Positions 1-8,827 of a stretch of 64,000 nt of DNA are shown here, piece by piece. The position numbers and the translations under genes are program-made. The first letter of the stretch is position 1. Every line of letters starts with the position of its first letter. The notes under the pieces are model-generated. The model was not told the origin of the DNA. It worked only from the letters and a program-made list of their open reading frames with translations, and did not search any database. Where the stretch lies: NCBI GenBank assembly GCA_022564295.1, contig JADFLR010000017.1, positions 1 through 64,000 on the forward strand. The letters are read 5' to 3'. This DNA comes from Bacteroidota bacterium. GTDB taxonomy: Bacteria; Bacteroidota; Ignavibacteria; Ignavibacteriales; Ignavibacteriaceae.

Positions 1-93
1 GGAAAAGGTGTTAAGAAAAGGAAGAAGGGGACAAGTGGAAGAAAGCTTTGCAAAGCTTGTAAAGATATTAAAGCTGGTAAGCGTACTCGTTAG
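1..93 (+). CDS. C-terminal fragment of an unknown basic protein (…GKGVKKRKKGTSGRKLCKACKDIKAGKRTR*), truncated by window edge
   Basis: Open frame 1 from base 1 to TAG at 91-93; basic, CxxC-containing tail. Confidence 0.4.
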   Translation, partial: GKGVKKRKKGTSGRKLCKACKDIKAGKRTR

Positions 94-269
94 ATTATAA
101 TAGATTATAATTTAAATGGTAAGCGGTGAATTCAACACCCCTGCCTATCGGCGAACAGGTTAATGGCTTTTATTTTTTGTTGTTTGTAGGTTTCCGAAGG
201 ACTGAGGGGTTCCGTTCCATCCAAAAAGCGAAACGTTAATTCAAGAACATAAATATAAAGCACTCTTGT

Positions 270-1142
270 TTAATAATCTAAGTTAATAAAAATTATTGAT
301 GCAAATAAATAGAAAATAATCCGCTCCATTTCATGAAGAGTATAATCTCTAGCTTCATGTGATTCTATATGGCGGTAAGGAAATATTATTCTAATTGAAG
401 CTTCATGAATAGGTTTTTCATGCCAATATGAATCTGTATTATTATTAAGATTTGAGTTGAATGACACTACTTTTGAAATCATATTTTTGTTCAAGCTAGG
501 TTTTGCTTCTTCTGGATTTTGAGTTTTTATTGCTGCAACTTTCTTAACATATGGTTCAAAACAATTTACTAAATTTCTAAAATTGTTGATAAATTCACTT
601 TTTTTTATTCTATCGGATGAAAAATAGGCAGAAAAAGATTCATAGAATCTATTGGATAATCCTTTTAGCCTTTTAGGTCCATCGCATTCTAAATTATTAA
701 ACAATTCTTCAGCAGCTTTCTGCAATAGTTTGACATCGATTTTTTCAAGACTATCTGAAAAAGGATGTGGCACTTCTGAAAAATGGATAAGAAAATAGGA
801 GATTATATCCTTTTTGATGTGGTCTGTATTTGTTTTTTTTGTCCTTTTCTTTACTTTGATTTTCTTTTCAGTAGAAGAATCAAGTGACGCATCCCTTAAT
901 ACTTGGTTGATTTGTAGGTGTCTGAACTCCGGGGTCTTTTTCCAAACATTTCCTTCCTTTTTTATCAGCCCAAATGTTTCTGCTTTGTTCAATAAACTAG
1001 AACTCTGGTTGGAACGACACTGGGCTTTTGCTGCAATCTCTTTGTAATCTCTTTTATTGTTAACTGCGCGAAGTACTGATTCACCATGTTTGCCTTTGCA
1101 AATATCTATTATTGCTTTTTTTAGATTGTCGATATCTGTCAT
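270..1142 (-). CDS. Hypothetical protein with N-terminal winged-HTH-like region and C-terminal HEPN-like Rx4H motif (YRHIESHEARDYTLHEMERIIFYLFASIIF)
   Basis: 290-aa ORF with GGAGG ribosome-binding site just upstream of the ATG; domain guess from motif reading only. Confidence 0.75.
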   Translation of the reverse strand: MTDIDNLKKAIIDICKGKHGESVLRAVNNKRDYKEIAAKAQCRSNQSSSLLNKAETFGLIKKEGNVWKKTPEFRHLQINQVLRDASLDSSTEKKIKVKKRTKKTNTDHIKKDIISYFLIHFSEVPHPFSDSLEKIDVKLLQKAAEELFNNLECDGPKRLKGLSNRFYESFSAYFSSDRIKKSEFINNFRNLVNCFEPYVKKVAAIKTQNPEEAKPSLNKNMISKVVSFNSNLNNNTDSYWHEKPIHEASIRIIFPYRHIESHEARDYTLHEMERIIFYLFASIIFINLDY

Positions 1143-1195
1143 TTCTTTGAATTCCTCCGCTTAAAATCTCATGTATTCAGAGTACCTTCTGGGAC

Positions 1196-1333
1196 TCATA
1201 ACAATTTTCTTATCTCACTATATGGAAATCCCAACGCCTTAAGAATTTTTAGCTTATCTGCATCTTCTTTTCCTTGTGTAGCAAGCACAGCAATAATTGT
1301 ATCCAACTTCCTTAGAATCTCGTCTTCTTTCAT
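1196..1333 (-). CDS. 45-aa truncated sigma-region-4/HTH-like mini-protein (MKEDEILRKLDTIIAVLATQGKEDADKLKILKALGFPYSEIRKLL)
   Basis: Not in supplied ORF list; read from minus strand; ATGA overlap with preceding ORF; same coiled-coil and 'LGF..SEI' pattern as neighbours. Confidence 0.6.
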   Translation of the reverse strand: MKEDEILRKLDTIIAVLATQGKEDADKLKILKALGFPYSEIRKLL

Positions 1334-1605
1334 TTTAACCTCAAGTAAACAGTTCGATTACCTCTTTTCACAGATTTGATCAAATTTTTTGAAGTAAGTT
1401 TTTCAATTGCTTTTTCAATTGCCTTTTTAGTGTTCTTTAGTTTAGTTGCCATTTCTTGTTGAGTGTACTGTAAATCATAAAGCTTCAGTAATTCGGTTTG
1501 AGTACCTTTCTTGATATCACAGTTACTCTAAAAAAAAGGTGGTATCATTAATGAGATGATGATATCTAATTGCTCTTTTATGTCATTGACATCCAGCCCG
1601 CTCAT
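1330..1605 (-). pseudogene. Mini-HTH protein with in-frame TAG at 1528-1530: MSGLDVNDIKEQLDIIISLMIPPFF*SNCDIKKGTQTELLKLYDLQYTQQEMATKLKNTKKAIEKAIEKLTSKNLIKSVKRGNRTVYLRLK
   Basis: Coding-like sequence on both sides of the TAG in the same frame; ATGA overlaps with both neighbouring ORFs. Confidence 0.55.
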
Positions 1606-1793
1606 TTTCTTTTCCACCCTTCCATCTGCCTGCAATTCTTCACACCTACAATCGGATTGATTTCATCACCTGAAAATCCTAGTCTCTTAATAGTATATAT
1701 TTTATCGTCTTTATTCTCAATGCTCTGTACAGCTAAGATTGCAAAGATTTTGTCAAGCTTATTACATATCTCAGTGAACTGTTTATCATTCAT
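1602..1793 (-). CDS. Mini sigma-region-4/HTH-like protein
   Basis: 63-aa ORF, paralogous N-terminus (ICNKLDKIFAILAVQSIENKDDKI…RLGF), overlaps neighbours. Confidence 0.65.
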   Translation of the reverse strand: MNDKQFTEICNKLDKIFAILAVQSIENKDDKIYTIKRLGFSGDEINPIVGVKNCRQMEGWKRK

Positions 1794-2019
1794 CTTTCTT
1801 CCCTCCTTTTTGTTGTGACTTCCGTATTAAATGAAGTGTTACTTTGACATTATTTGCAGTTTTTCCTATTAACTCAGCAATCTCTTTCGGCTGTAAACCA
1901 ATAGAATCAAGAAACATGACTTGTTGACGATATTCTTTATCACCAATTGCTTGTAATGCCAATAACTTAATAACAATGTTAAGTTTGCTTTCAATTATTG
2001 AAAACTGGTCTGGATTCAT
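1786..2019 (-). CDS. Mini sigma-region-4/HTH-like protein (most complete family member)
   Basis: 77-aa ORF: IESKLNIVIKLLALQAIGDKEYRQQVMFLDSIGLQPKEIAELIGKTANNVKVTLHLIRK. Confidence 0.75.
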   Translation of the reverse strand: MNPDQFSIIESKLNIVIKLLALQAIGDKEYRQQVMFLDSIGLQPKEIAELIGKTANNVKVTLHLIRKSQQKGGKKDE

Positions 2020-2237
2020 TTTTTCCCACCCTTCTTCTTAGCTCTGACTCCATCAATTGTTCCTTTTGGAATCCCTAGTAATTTACTAATTTCAACATTA
2101 GTAAATTCCAAACCTGAAAGAATCTTTATCTTATCATCTCTCTCTTTACCTTGTATTGCACTCAAAGCTACTAAAGTATTTAATTTAGAGTTAATCTCAA
2201 TTAGTAATTCATTATCTGATTTTGGCTTCTTTATCAT
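2016..2237 (-). CDS. Mini sigma-region-4/HTH-like protein
   Basis: Start chosen at MIKKPKSDNELL (within listed ORF 2016..2279); ATGA overlap with downstream ORF; paralogous sequence. Confidence 0.65.
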   Translation of the reverse strand: MIKKPKSDNELLIEINSKLNTLVALSAIQGKERDDKIKILSGLEFTNVEISKLLGIPKGTIDGVRAKKKGGKK

Positions 2238-2454
2238 CTTTTTTTGCACCTTTAATTTTTGATAATTCCTTTGCTGCATGAGAGGTAGTTATACCTAAAA
2301 TTTCTGAGATTTCATTATAATCAAAATTAAATTTGGCTAACTTTGCAACTTTATCATTAACATTAGTTTCAGATTGATTTAACTTATTTCCTATTATAAA
2401 TCCTAATTTTGTATTGATTTTGGTTAATAATTCTATGATTTTTTCTTTGTTCAT
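2212..2454 (-). CDS. Mini sigma-region-4/HTH-like protein, first of the array
   Basis: Start chosen at MNKEKIIELL with AGGTGAG upstream (within listed ORF 2212..2520); HTH 'YNEISEILGITTSHAAKELSKIK'. Confidence 0.65.
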   Translation of the reverse strand: MNKEKIIELLTKINTKLGFIIGNKLNQSETNVNDKVAKLAKFNFDYNEISEILGITTSHAAKELSKIKGAKKDDKEAKIR

Positions 2455-2530
2455 TATCTCACCTGAAGATTGGGAAGATGTTTCACTTATAAAGAGGGAA
2501 ACAAAAAGAAATTTATACAAATACGAAAAA

Positions 2531-2574
2531 TAGTTAGGAATACTTAACTACACTACGATAACTATTTCATCGTA
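2531..2574. promoter_or_regulatory. Two adjacent inverted repeats (TAGTTAggaatacTTAACTA-type at 2531-2550; TACGAT-N9-ATCGTA at 2554-2574), possible operator of the minus-strand mini-HTH operon
   Basis: Direct reading of palindromic arms ~80-120 nt upstream of first ATG. Confidence 0.35.
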
Positions 2575-2889
2575 TATTCTTTTTCTTAGATTGTTTCTCA
2601 ATTATTTATCTGCACATAATATAAAAATTTTTTTCGACAAAGTCATTATAAACTATCCCAATGATCGTAAAACTATAAAACATTTCTCATATTCCTCAAT
2701 GGAACAGGCACTTGCTTCAATCAGATTTTTGTACAAGGATGTACTTATAAAAGAAATTTTGCGAATGCGAGTTTGAAGAGATTATTCAGGATGTGGATAT
2801 GGAAGACGATTTATCTGTAAATCAATAGAACGCAGGTGGCATGGATGGAGCTGATCTTCGCGGATAATTATCTTTGTTCATCCGTATTA

Positions 2890-5460
2890 TCAGTGTTTTC
2901 CTTGTTCTATTGTTCTTTTCTTAATTGGTAATTTATAATAACGTGTTCCATCGTATTGATAAAACGCATTTGCAACTGCGGCGGCTGTCGGTACTAATCC
3001 AATTTCTCCAACGCCTTTTACACCGTAAGGTCCGTGTGGATCAGGAACTTCAATCCCGATCACTTCCATTTTGGGAGTTTCTTTTGCCCTTAAAATTCCC
3101 ATCTTTCTTAACCGTGTACTTTTAGGAACGCTGTTCTCTTGTTCAATATCTTCGGTGAGCGCATAACCTAAACCCATATGGATGGAACCTTCTATTTGAC
3201 CTTCAAATAAACCAGGATTTATAATTTTTCCAGCATCATGAGCAGCATAAACAGTATCAATTTTACCATCATCATTTAAGACAACAATCTGTGTTGCATA
3301 ACTGTAAGAATAGTGAGTTATAATTTCATCAACATCATCGCCAACTTTTGTTGTCCAATTACAAGCCCATTGTCCTTTGTACACATTGCCAACAAGATCG
3401 CTTAAAGATTTTGATTTTAAATCTTCTTTTAACTGAATACATGCTTTTGCAATTGAATTACCGATGATAGAAGTAGCCCTTGAAGCTGTTGTCATCCCCG
3501 CTGAAGCTTCCTCTTTTGTATCAACTTTAATTTCAACTATAGCAGGATCTATTCCTGATTCGTGACATAGGAACTGCACTGCAATTGTATCTACTCCTTG
3601 TCCCATGTCTGTCCATCCGTGGTGCAAAATAACTTTAGACGGAGAGACAATTTCAATTTTTACTCTTCCTTCCTCCTGAATACCGTTACCGATGCCGGTG
3701 TTTTTCATGCCACAGGCAATGCCGGCATACTTCGCATTAAGGAAAATATCCTTTACACCTAACAAAGTTTCTCTAACACCAGCTCCTCTGTTTACTATTT
3801 GCCCGGTTGCAGTCATTGCACCCTCAGTCAAAGCGTTATCATATCTAAATTGCCAACGGTCAAAACCGCCTTGCTCACACAGATCATCTATGCAACCTTC
3901 AATTGCAAATGCAACCTGGTTTACACCAAAACCGCGCATTGCACCACAGGGAAGATTGTTTGTATAAACAGCTTTACTAACGATACCAACATTTGGAATG
4001 TGATAAGGACCTGCTGCATGCCCGGCAGCTCTTTCGAGTACTTTCATTCCAACAGAAGCGTATGCACCGGTATCCCCAAGTATATCTGCTTTAATAACTG
4101 TAAGTTTACCTTCCTTGTTACATCCGAGTGTATATTTCATTCTCATCGGATGACGTTTCGGATGCATTCGTATCGATTCATCCCTTGTTAGTAAAACTTT
4201 AACAGATTTTTTAAGAAGGTAAGCATACATAGCTGCATGCCCCTGAACAGAAAGATCTTCCTTACCACCGAAGCCGCCACCGTTTGGAACAAATATAACA
4301 CGGACATTTTTTTCAGGTAAGCCAAGAATTTTAGCAAGTTGTTTTCTATCTTCATAAACACCCTGCCCCTGCGAGTAAACTTCCACTCCATCTGCACCCG
4401 GTTTTGCTATTGAACACTCAGGTTCCATGTAGCCATGTTCAATACATTGCGTATAGTAAGTTCCTTCAGAAATATAAGCGGCATTCTTTAAAGCATACTC
4501 TACATCGCCACGATTTATTACAGTATCGGAAAGAAGATTTCCTTTTGGATGAATCTTCGGGCTGTTTTCATTTAAAGCTAATTCCGGATCGGAAAGAGGC
4601 GGAAGAATTTTATACTCAACATCGATAAGTTTTACGGCATTGCGTGCAGTTTGCACATCGGTTGCAACCACGCCGGCAAGTATATCACCAACGTACCTTG
4701 TTTCTTCACCTTCTTCAATCATCAACGGCCAATCGGGAATTATTAATCCTGTAAATCTATTGCCGGGAATATCTTTAGAAGTAAAAACTTTAATAACGCC
4801 GGGATGATCTTTCGCTTTATCAATATTTATCGAAATAACTTTTGCTCGCGGGTGATCGCTAAACTTAAGTGCCCCGTGTAACATATCAGGAAATTTTATG
4901 TCAGCTACGTATGGAAATTGTCCAAGCACTAATTTATCGGCATCATACTTAGGATGTTTTTTCCCGATCTTCCCATCACTTTTTGGTTTTGGGATTTCGC
5001 GGTTCTCTCTTATTGCTTCAGCGGCATACTCTATTGCATCGATAATTTTTTTATAACCTGTACATCTGCATAAATTTGGTGTAAGCGCTTTAGCAATTTC
5101 ATCTCTCGATGGTTCCGGATTGTTTTTAATTAAAACATTTGCCTGCATTACAATACCGGGAATACAAAATCCGCATTGCACTCCGGATTTTTCTACAAAG
5201 GCATTTGTCATCACTGATTGTTTATATTCACCTAATCCTTCAGTTGTAACTACTACTCCGTTCTCAACCTTGCTCATCGGAAAAACGCATGATAATACAG
5301 CTTTGCCGTTAAGCTCAACAGTACAGGTACCGCAAGCTGCTTGTGGTGCACAGCCATCTTTAGGCGAAATGATACCTTCAATTTCTCTTAGGTACGATAG
5401 TAACGGTAAATCGGGATTACCGTTATAGGATTTACTAATATTATTAAGTATAAATTCCAT
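2890..5460 (-). CDS. Xanthine dehydrogenase-type molybdenum hydroxylase, 2Fe-2S domain fused to molybdopterin-binding domain (resembles 'selenium-dependent xanthine dehydrogenase' family)
   Basis: 856 aa; CAPQAACGTC and CGFCIPG…CRCTGY Fe-S motifs, GGGFGGKED, GVKGVGEIG. Confidence 0.9.
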   Translation of the reverse strand: MEFILNNISKSYNGNPDLPLLSYLREIEGIISPKDGCAPQAACGTCTVELNGKAVLSCVFPMSKVENGVVVTTEGLGEYKQSVMTNAFVEKSGVQCGFCIPGIVMQANVLIKNNPEPSRDEIAKALTPNLCRCTGYKKIIDAIEYAAEAIRENREIPKPKSDGKIGKKHPKYDADKLVLGQFPYVADIKFPDMLHGALKFSDHPRAKVISINIDKAKDHPGVIKVFTSKDIPGNRFTGLIIPDWPLMIEEGEETRYVGDILAGVVATDVQTARNAVKLIDVEYKILPPLSDPELALNENSPKIHPKGNLLSDTVINRGDVEYALKNAAYISEGTYYTQCIEHGYMEPECSIAKPGADGVEVYSQGQGVYEDRKQLAKILGLPEKNVRVIFVPNGGGFGGKEDLSVQGHAAMYAYLLKKSVKVLLTRDESIRMHPKRHPMRMKYTLGCNKEGKLTVIKADILGDTGAYASVGMKVLERAAGHAAGPYHIPNVGIVSKAVYTNNLPCGAMRGFGVNQVAFAIEGCIDDLCEQGGFDRWQFRYDNALTEGAMTATGQIVNRGAGVRETLLGVKDIFLNAKYAGIACGMKNTGIGNGIQEEGRVKIEIVSPSKVILHHGWTDMGQGVDTIAVQFLCHESGIDPAIVEIKVDTKEEASAGMTTASRATSIIGNSIAKACIQLKEDLKSKSLSDLVGNVYKGQWACNWTTKVGDDVDEIITHYSYSYATQIVVLNDDGKIDTVYAAHDAGKIINPGLFEGQIEGSIHMGLGYALTEDIEQENSVPKSTRLRKMGILRAKETPKMEVIGIEVPDPHGPYGVKGVGEIGLVPTAAAVANAFYQYDGTRYYKLPIKKRTIEQGKH

Positions 5461-5481
5461 AAAAATTAAATCTTTAGTTTT

Positions 5482-7437
5482 CTAATCATTTAATAATAAT
5501 ACTGCAGGATATATTTCTTTATTATTTCTTATTCCTAAGAAAAGAGTTTTCATAATATAATAATCCTTCATATCAATTTTAGTACCATCATCTATATCAT
5601 TTAACAATTTAAAATCGACCAGATTATCATTTTCATCTAAAAATAGTTCATAATTCTTATTCGTCCATTTAAATTTATTATCATTTTCAATATATGATAA
5701 TTCATATTCTGAATTGCCTATACGCCCACGTAGAGTTGATGAATCAGTAAAATAAAAACCGTTATCATTTTTATACTTCGAATAGTTTTCTTCATTAAAG
5801 AAAAAGCGCGGCTTCTCAATAAACGGTCCACCGAATTCCGGACAATAAGTATCACAATCTCCACAGTCGTTGCAAAAATCCGCCAGGTTTGCAATTTGAT
5901 GTTCATAATCCAGTACAAAATGCTGATGTGTTGACGGAATAAGCTTACCGTTTGAAAATTGATAATCAACATATTCAAAATTTTTCTTTCCAATTGGTAT
6001 AGAAAAATTAGAAGCATTTGGACACACAGGAATACATTTATTGCAGGTTATACAATCAAATAAAACCAGATGACTATCAATTTTGGGTGGTTCTTTCTTA
6101 TTTTTATTATGATGGTACCTGGGATTATTTACCAGCAGCGGAACAATTCGTTGAGCATTTATTACCCCAGCAGAATTCACATCTTTAACCCTTTTATCAT
6201 TAGTACTTATAATCACAAACTCATCAATATTATTACATTCTGCTTTATTCATTTCTTTATTAAGCGTAACTAAATATTCATACATTCGTGCATAACCGCC
6301 TGTAGTTAATAAATCCGAACAGGATGTAATAGGTTTCATATTACATTTTACTGCATCAACAATATTATTTTTTGTAATACCTGCAGAGAAGGAAATATGA
6401 AAATCGGGACTCATTTCCGATCTGAATTTATGCATCGCATTCATTGAAAGTACATGAAGAGGAGCACCGGAGAGATACATCTCATCACCTTCAAAAACAT
6501 TTTGATCGTTTTTAACAACCAGAGTATTTGTAAACTTTGCCCCAACTTTTTTATTTTTCGATTCGGCAAATTTCTCAAGTCTTTTCATCATAGCCACACC
6601 CTCATCAAATTTCAGGTCTTTATCAAATGCAGCATGATCTAATGCTATATGTTTATAACCTAATTCATTGTGTAAAATATTATCCACAAAATCGTAGCCC
6701 AATATGGTTGGATTCATTTTTACGATTACGTGTAAGCCGTGTTCATCTATCAGGTGTTCTACTATTGATTCAATTTCATCAGCCGGGCAGCCGTGAAAAG
6801 TTGAAAGAGTTGTTGTGTGTGATATGTTTGGATCGACACTTAAATTTTTATAGTGTGCGAATTCATCCGGGAGAGATGCGAGTAAAATACTGATCTCATC
6901 TTCAGCATTCATTATTTTTTTCAACCACTCGTTTACCGGTGGTGATGATATTCCTTTTAAATCATAGCCGACCGAAATGTCAAATATTTTGTTATAGAAT
7001 GGATCTCCTTTTTTAATCCCGAGCAGTTCTTCTTCCTCAATAATCTTTAAGATGATCCACGCAATTAAATATTCCCGCAAAGAATCCTCAAGCTTCAACT
7101 CCTGAGACCATTCAATATTATATCCAACATTGGGTATATTAATGCAGGGGCGGGGAATCGTTAGCTCATCAAGTATCTGAATTGTTTTTAGTTCGATTAT
7201 CCGGCTCCCGGCTAAAAAAGAAAGAACGATATTTTGAGCCATTTGAGTATGCGGTCCGGATGCTGGTCCTAACGAAGTAAAAGCTTTTCTCCCAAAAAAA
7301 TTAACTGAAAAATCTTTTCCGGGGAATCCTCTGAAAATTTTATTATCCCGATAACTATAAATTGATTTATGCGATTTAAATTCAGTGAAAATTGCTTTTA
7401 GATGTGTAGCCAGATCTATTCCGAATAGTTCAGACAT
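5482..7437 (-). CDS. YgfK-like protein (putative selenate reductase subunit family), short form with ferredoxin-type clusters
   Basis: GPASGPHTQMAQNIVLSFLAGSRIIELKTIQI…; CITCNKCIPVCP and CNDCGDCDTYCPEFGGP. Confidence 0.85.
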   Translation of the reverse strand: MSELFGIDLATHLKAIFTEFKSHKSIYSYRDNKIFRGFPGKDFSVNFFGRKAFTSLGPASGPHTQMAQNIVLSFLAGSRIIELKTIQILDELTIPRPCINIPNVGYNIEWSQELKLEDSLREYLIAWIILKIIEEEELLGIKKGDPFYNKIFDISVGYDLKGISSPPVNEWLKKIMNAEDEISILLASLPDEFAHYKNLSVDPNISHTTTLSTFHGCPADEIESIVEHLIDEHGLHVIVKMNPTILGYDFVDNILHNELGYKHIALDHAAFDKDLKFDEGVAMMKRLEKFAESKNKKVGAKFTNTLVVKNDQNVFEGDEMYLSGAPLHVLSMNAMHKFRSEMSPDFHISFSAGITKNNIVDAVKCNMKPITSCSDLLTTGGYARMYEYLVTLNKEMNKAECNNIDEFVIISTNDKRVKDVNSAGVINAQRIVPLLVNNPRYHHNKNKKEPPKIDSHLVLFDCITCNKCIPVCPNASNFSIPIGKKNFEYVDYQFSNGKLIPSTHQHFVLDYEHQIANLADFCNDCGDCDTYCPEFGGPFIEKPRFFFNEENYSKYKNDNGFYFTDSSTLRGRIGNSEYELSYIENDNKFKWTNKNYELFLDENDNLVDFKLLNDIDDGTKIDMKDYYIMKTLFLGIRNNKEIYPAVLLLND

Positions 7438-7495
7438 AAACTTTATTCATTCCAAATTATTATAATTGTTAACATGTTTAGATTAAATAATAGTA

Positions 7496-8464
7496 CTAAT
7501 TTTCGAATTCCATTACATTTTTTACTTTAATTATTTCGGCTGCAATGCTAATTGCGATTTCTTCCGGAGAATCTGCTTCAATCTCTAAGCCAATTGGTGT
7601 ATGCACACGATTAAAAAGTTTTTCATCAACTCCGTCTTGGCGCAGTAAATCGAATATTGATTTTATTTTCCTTTTGCTGCCCATCAACCCGATATACTTT
7701 ACGTTTTTGTTTATTACTGATTTCAAAGTAGCACTGTCACATTCAAGCATAGGTGTAACTATAATTATATACGATCGTTCACCTTCTATAATTTTACTTC
7801 CTATCTCTTCATACTTTGTAATAATTATTTCGTCTGCATATTCATTTCGTTTAATTGTAAAGACATCTGCCCGGTGATCAAACACAACAACATAAAATCC
7901 AATAGATTTCATAATACGTGAAACGGCTAAACCAACGTGTCCCCCTCCTGAGATGTAAGCTATCAATGGAAGTCCAATGCTTTCCTTATATTCCCAGCAA
8001 TCATCGGATTTATGAGTAAATAAAATCGGGTTAATTTTATTAGATTTATTATACCCAATTTTTTGGGGAGAAATTAATAACTCCCCACTCTGTTTTTCGT
8101 TGATTGTGGAGATTATCTCCTCAATTAAACTGATGTACGACTTATCGATAACACTGAAAAGTATTATTTGGTAACCACCGCAAATCAAACCCGATTTTTC
8201 AAATTTTGTTTTGTCGGTATGGTGCAGTCGTTTTATTCGTTTTGTTTCATTCCCGGAAATAAGATTGAGAGAATAATCAATCATATCCTTTTCCATAATT
8301 CCGCCGCCTATCGTTCCGAACTGTTCTGTATCTTTGCTAACAACCATTTTAAATCCCTGCCTTCCCGGTGAGGAGTTTGAGGATTCGGCAACGGTGAGCA
8401 ATACAACTTTTTTATCAGAGTTTATTGTCTTATGTATAAAATTCCAGAGATCAATTCCCTTCAT
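7496..8464 (-). CDS. XdhC/CoxI family molybdenum hydroxylase maturation protein
   Basis: N-term 'VAESSNSSPGRQGFKMVV…GTIGGGIME' and NAD-binding-like 'AYISGGGHVGLAVSRIMKSIGF'. Confidence 0.88.
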   Translation of the reverse strand: MKGIDLWNFIHKTINSDKKVVLLTVAESSNSSPGRQGFKMVVSKDTEQFGTIGGGIMEKDMIDYSLNLISGNETKRIKRLHHTDKTKFEKSGLICGGYQIILFSVIDKSYISLIEEIISTINEKQSGELLISPQKIGYNKSNKINPILFTHKSDDCWEYKESIGLPLIAYISGGGHVGLAVSRIMKSIGFYVVVFDHRADVFTIKRNEYADEIIITKYEEIGSKIIEGERSYIIIVTPMLECDSATLKSVINKNVKYIGLMGSKRKIKSIFDLLRQDGVDEKLFNRVHTPIGLEIEADSPEEIAISIAAEIIKVKNVMEFEN

Positions 8465-8827
8465 TGTTTACCAATTATTTGTAAAATGAATAAATAACAT
8501 AATATTAAATGCTTATCTAATTAATTATTTAGAATAAATCAATGCTGAGCATTTAAATATAAAGAAAGCTATAATTGAAATGGATGCAAAAAAATGAATA
8601 TTACTATTGAATAATTTTAACACAAAATCTATCAGTTGCTGTTTCCCATTCTTAAGATTATTTTGGAGGGAGTGTGAATTGAAATTTATTATAAAACGAT
8701 TAAACTCAAACATTCGTTTATTGAGAACTTAGCGACAAGCAGGAAAAAATAAAACTACAATTGGACAAATCAAATCATCAGAATTAGGTAATTAAAATTC
8801 ATTGAATATAAGCTAAACAATAGGAAA

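Noticed and set aside
814-1047. 77-aa + strand ORF antisense to the HEPN-like gene
   Set aside because: Hydrophobic shadow of a Lys-rich minus-strand region; no RBS or family resemblance.
2591-2776. 61-aa + strand ORF beside the mini-HTH operon
   Set aside because: Non-ATG start, no recognisable domain; an alternative frame (…CECEFEEIIQDVDMEDDLSVNQ) continues past its stop, so it may be a frameshifted relic, but evidence is too weak to call.
4188-4397. Minus-strand 69-aa ORF within the xanthine dehydrogenase gene
   Set aside because: Alternate-frame overlap with a conserved domain.
2925-5428. Several + strand ORFs (66-130 aa) inside the xanthine dehydrogenase gene
   Set aside because: Antisense to a clearly conserved gene; low-complexity shadow ORFs.
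8525-8713. 62-aa minus-strand ORF between xdhC-like gene and first cassette
   Set aside because: No recognisable motif, opposite to cassette direction; not confident it is coding.
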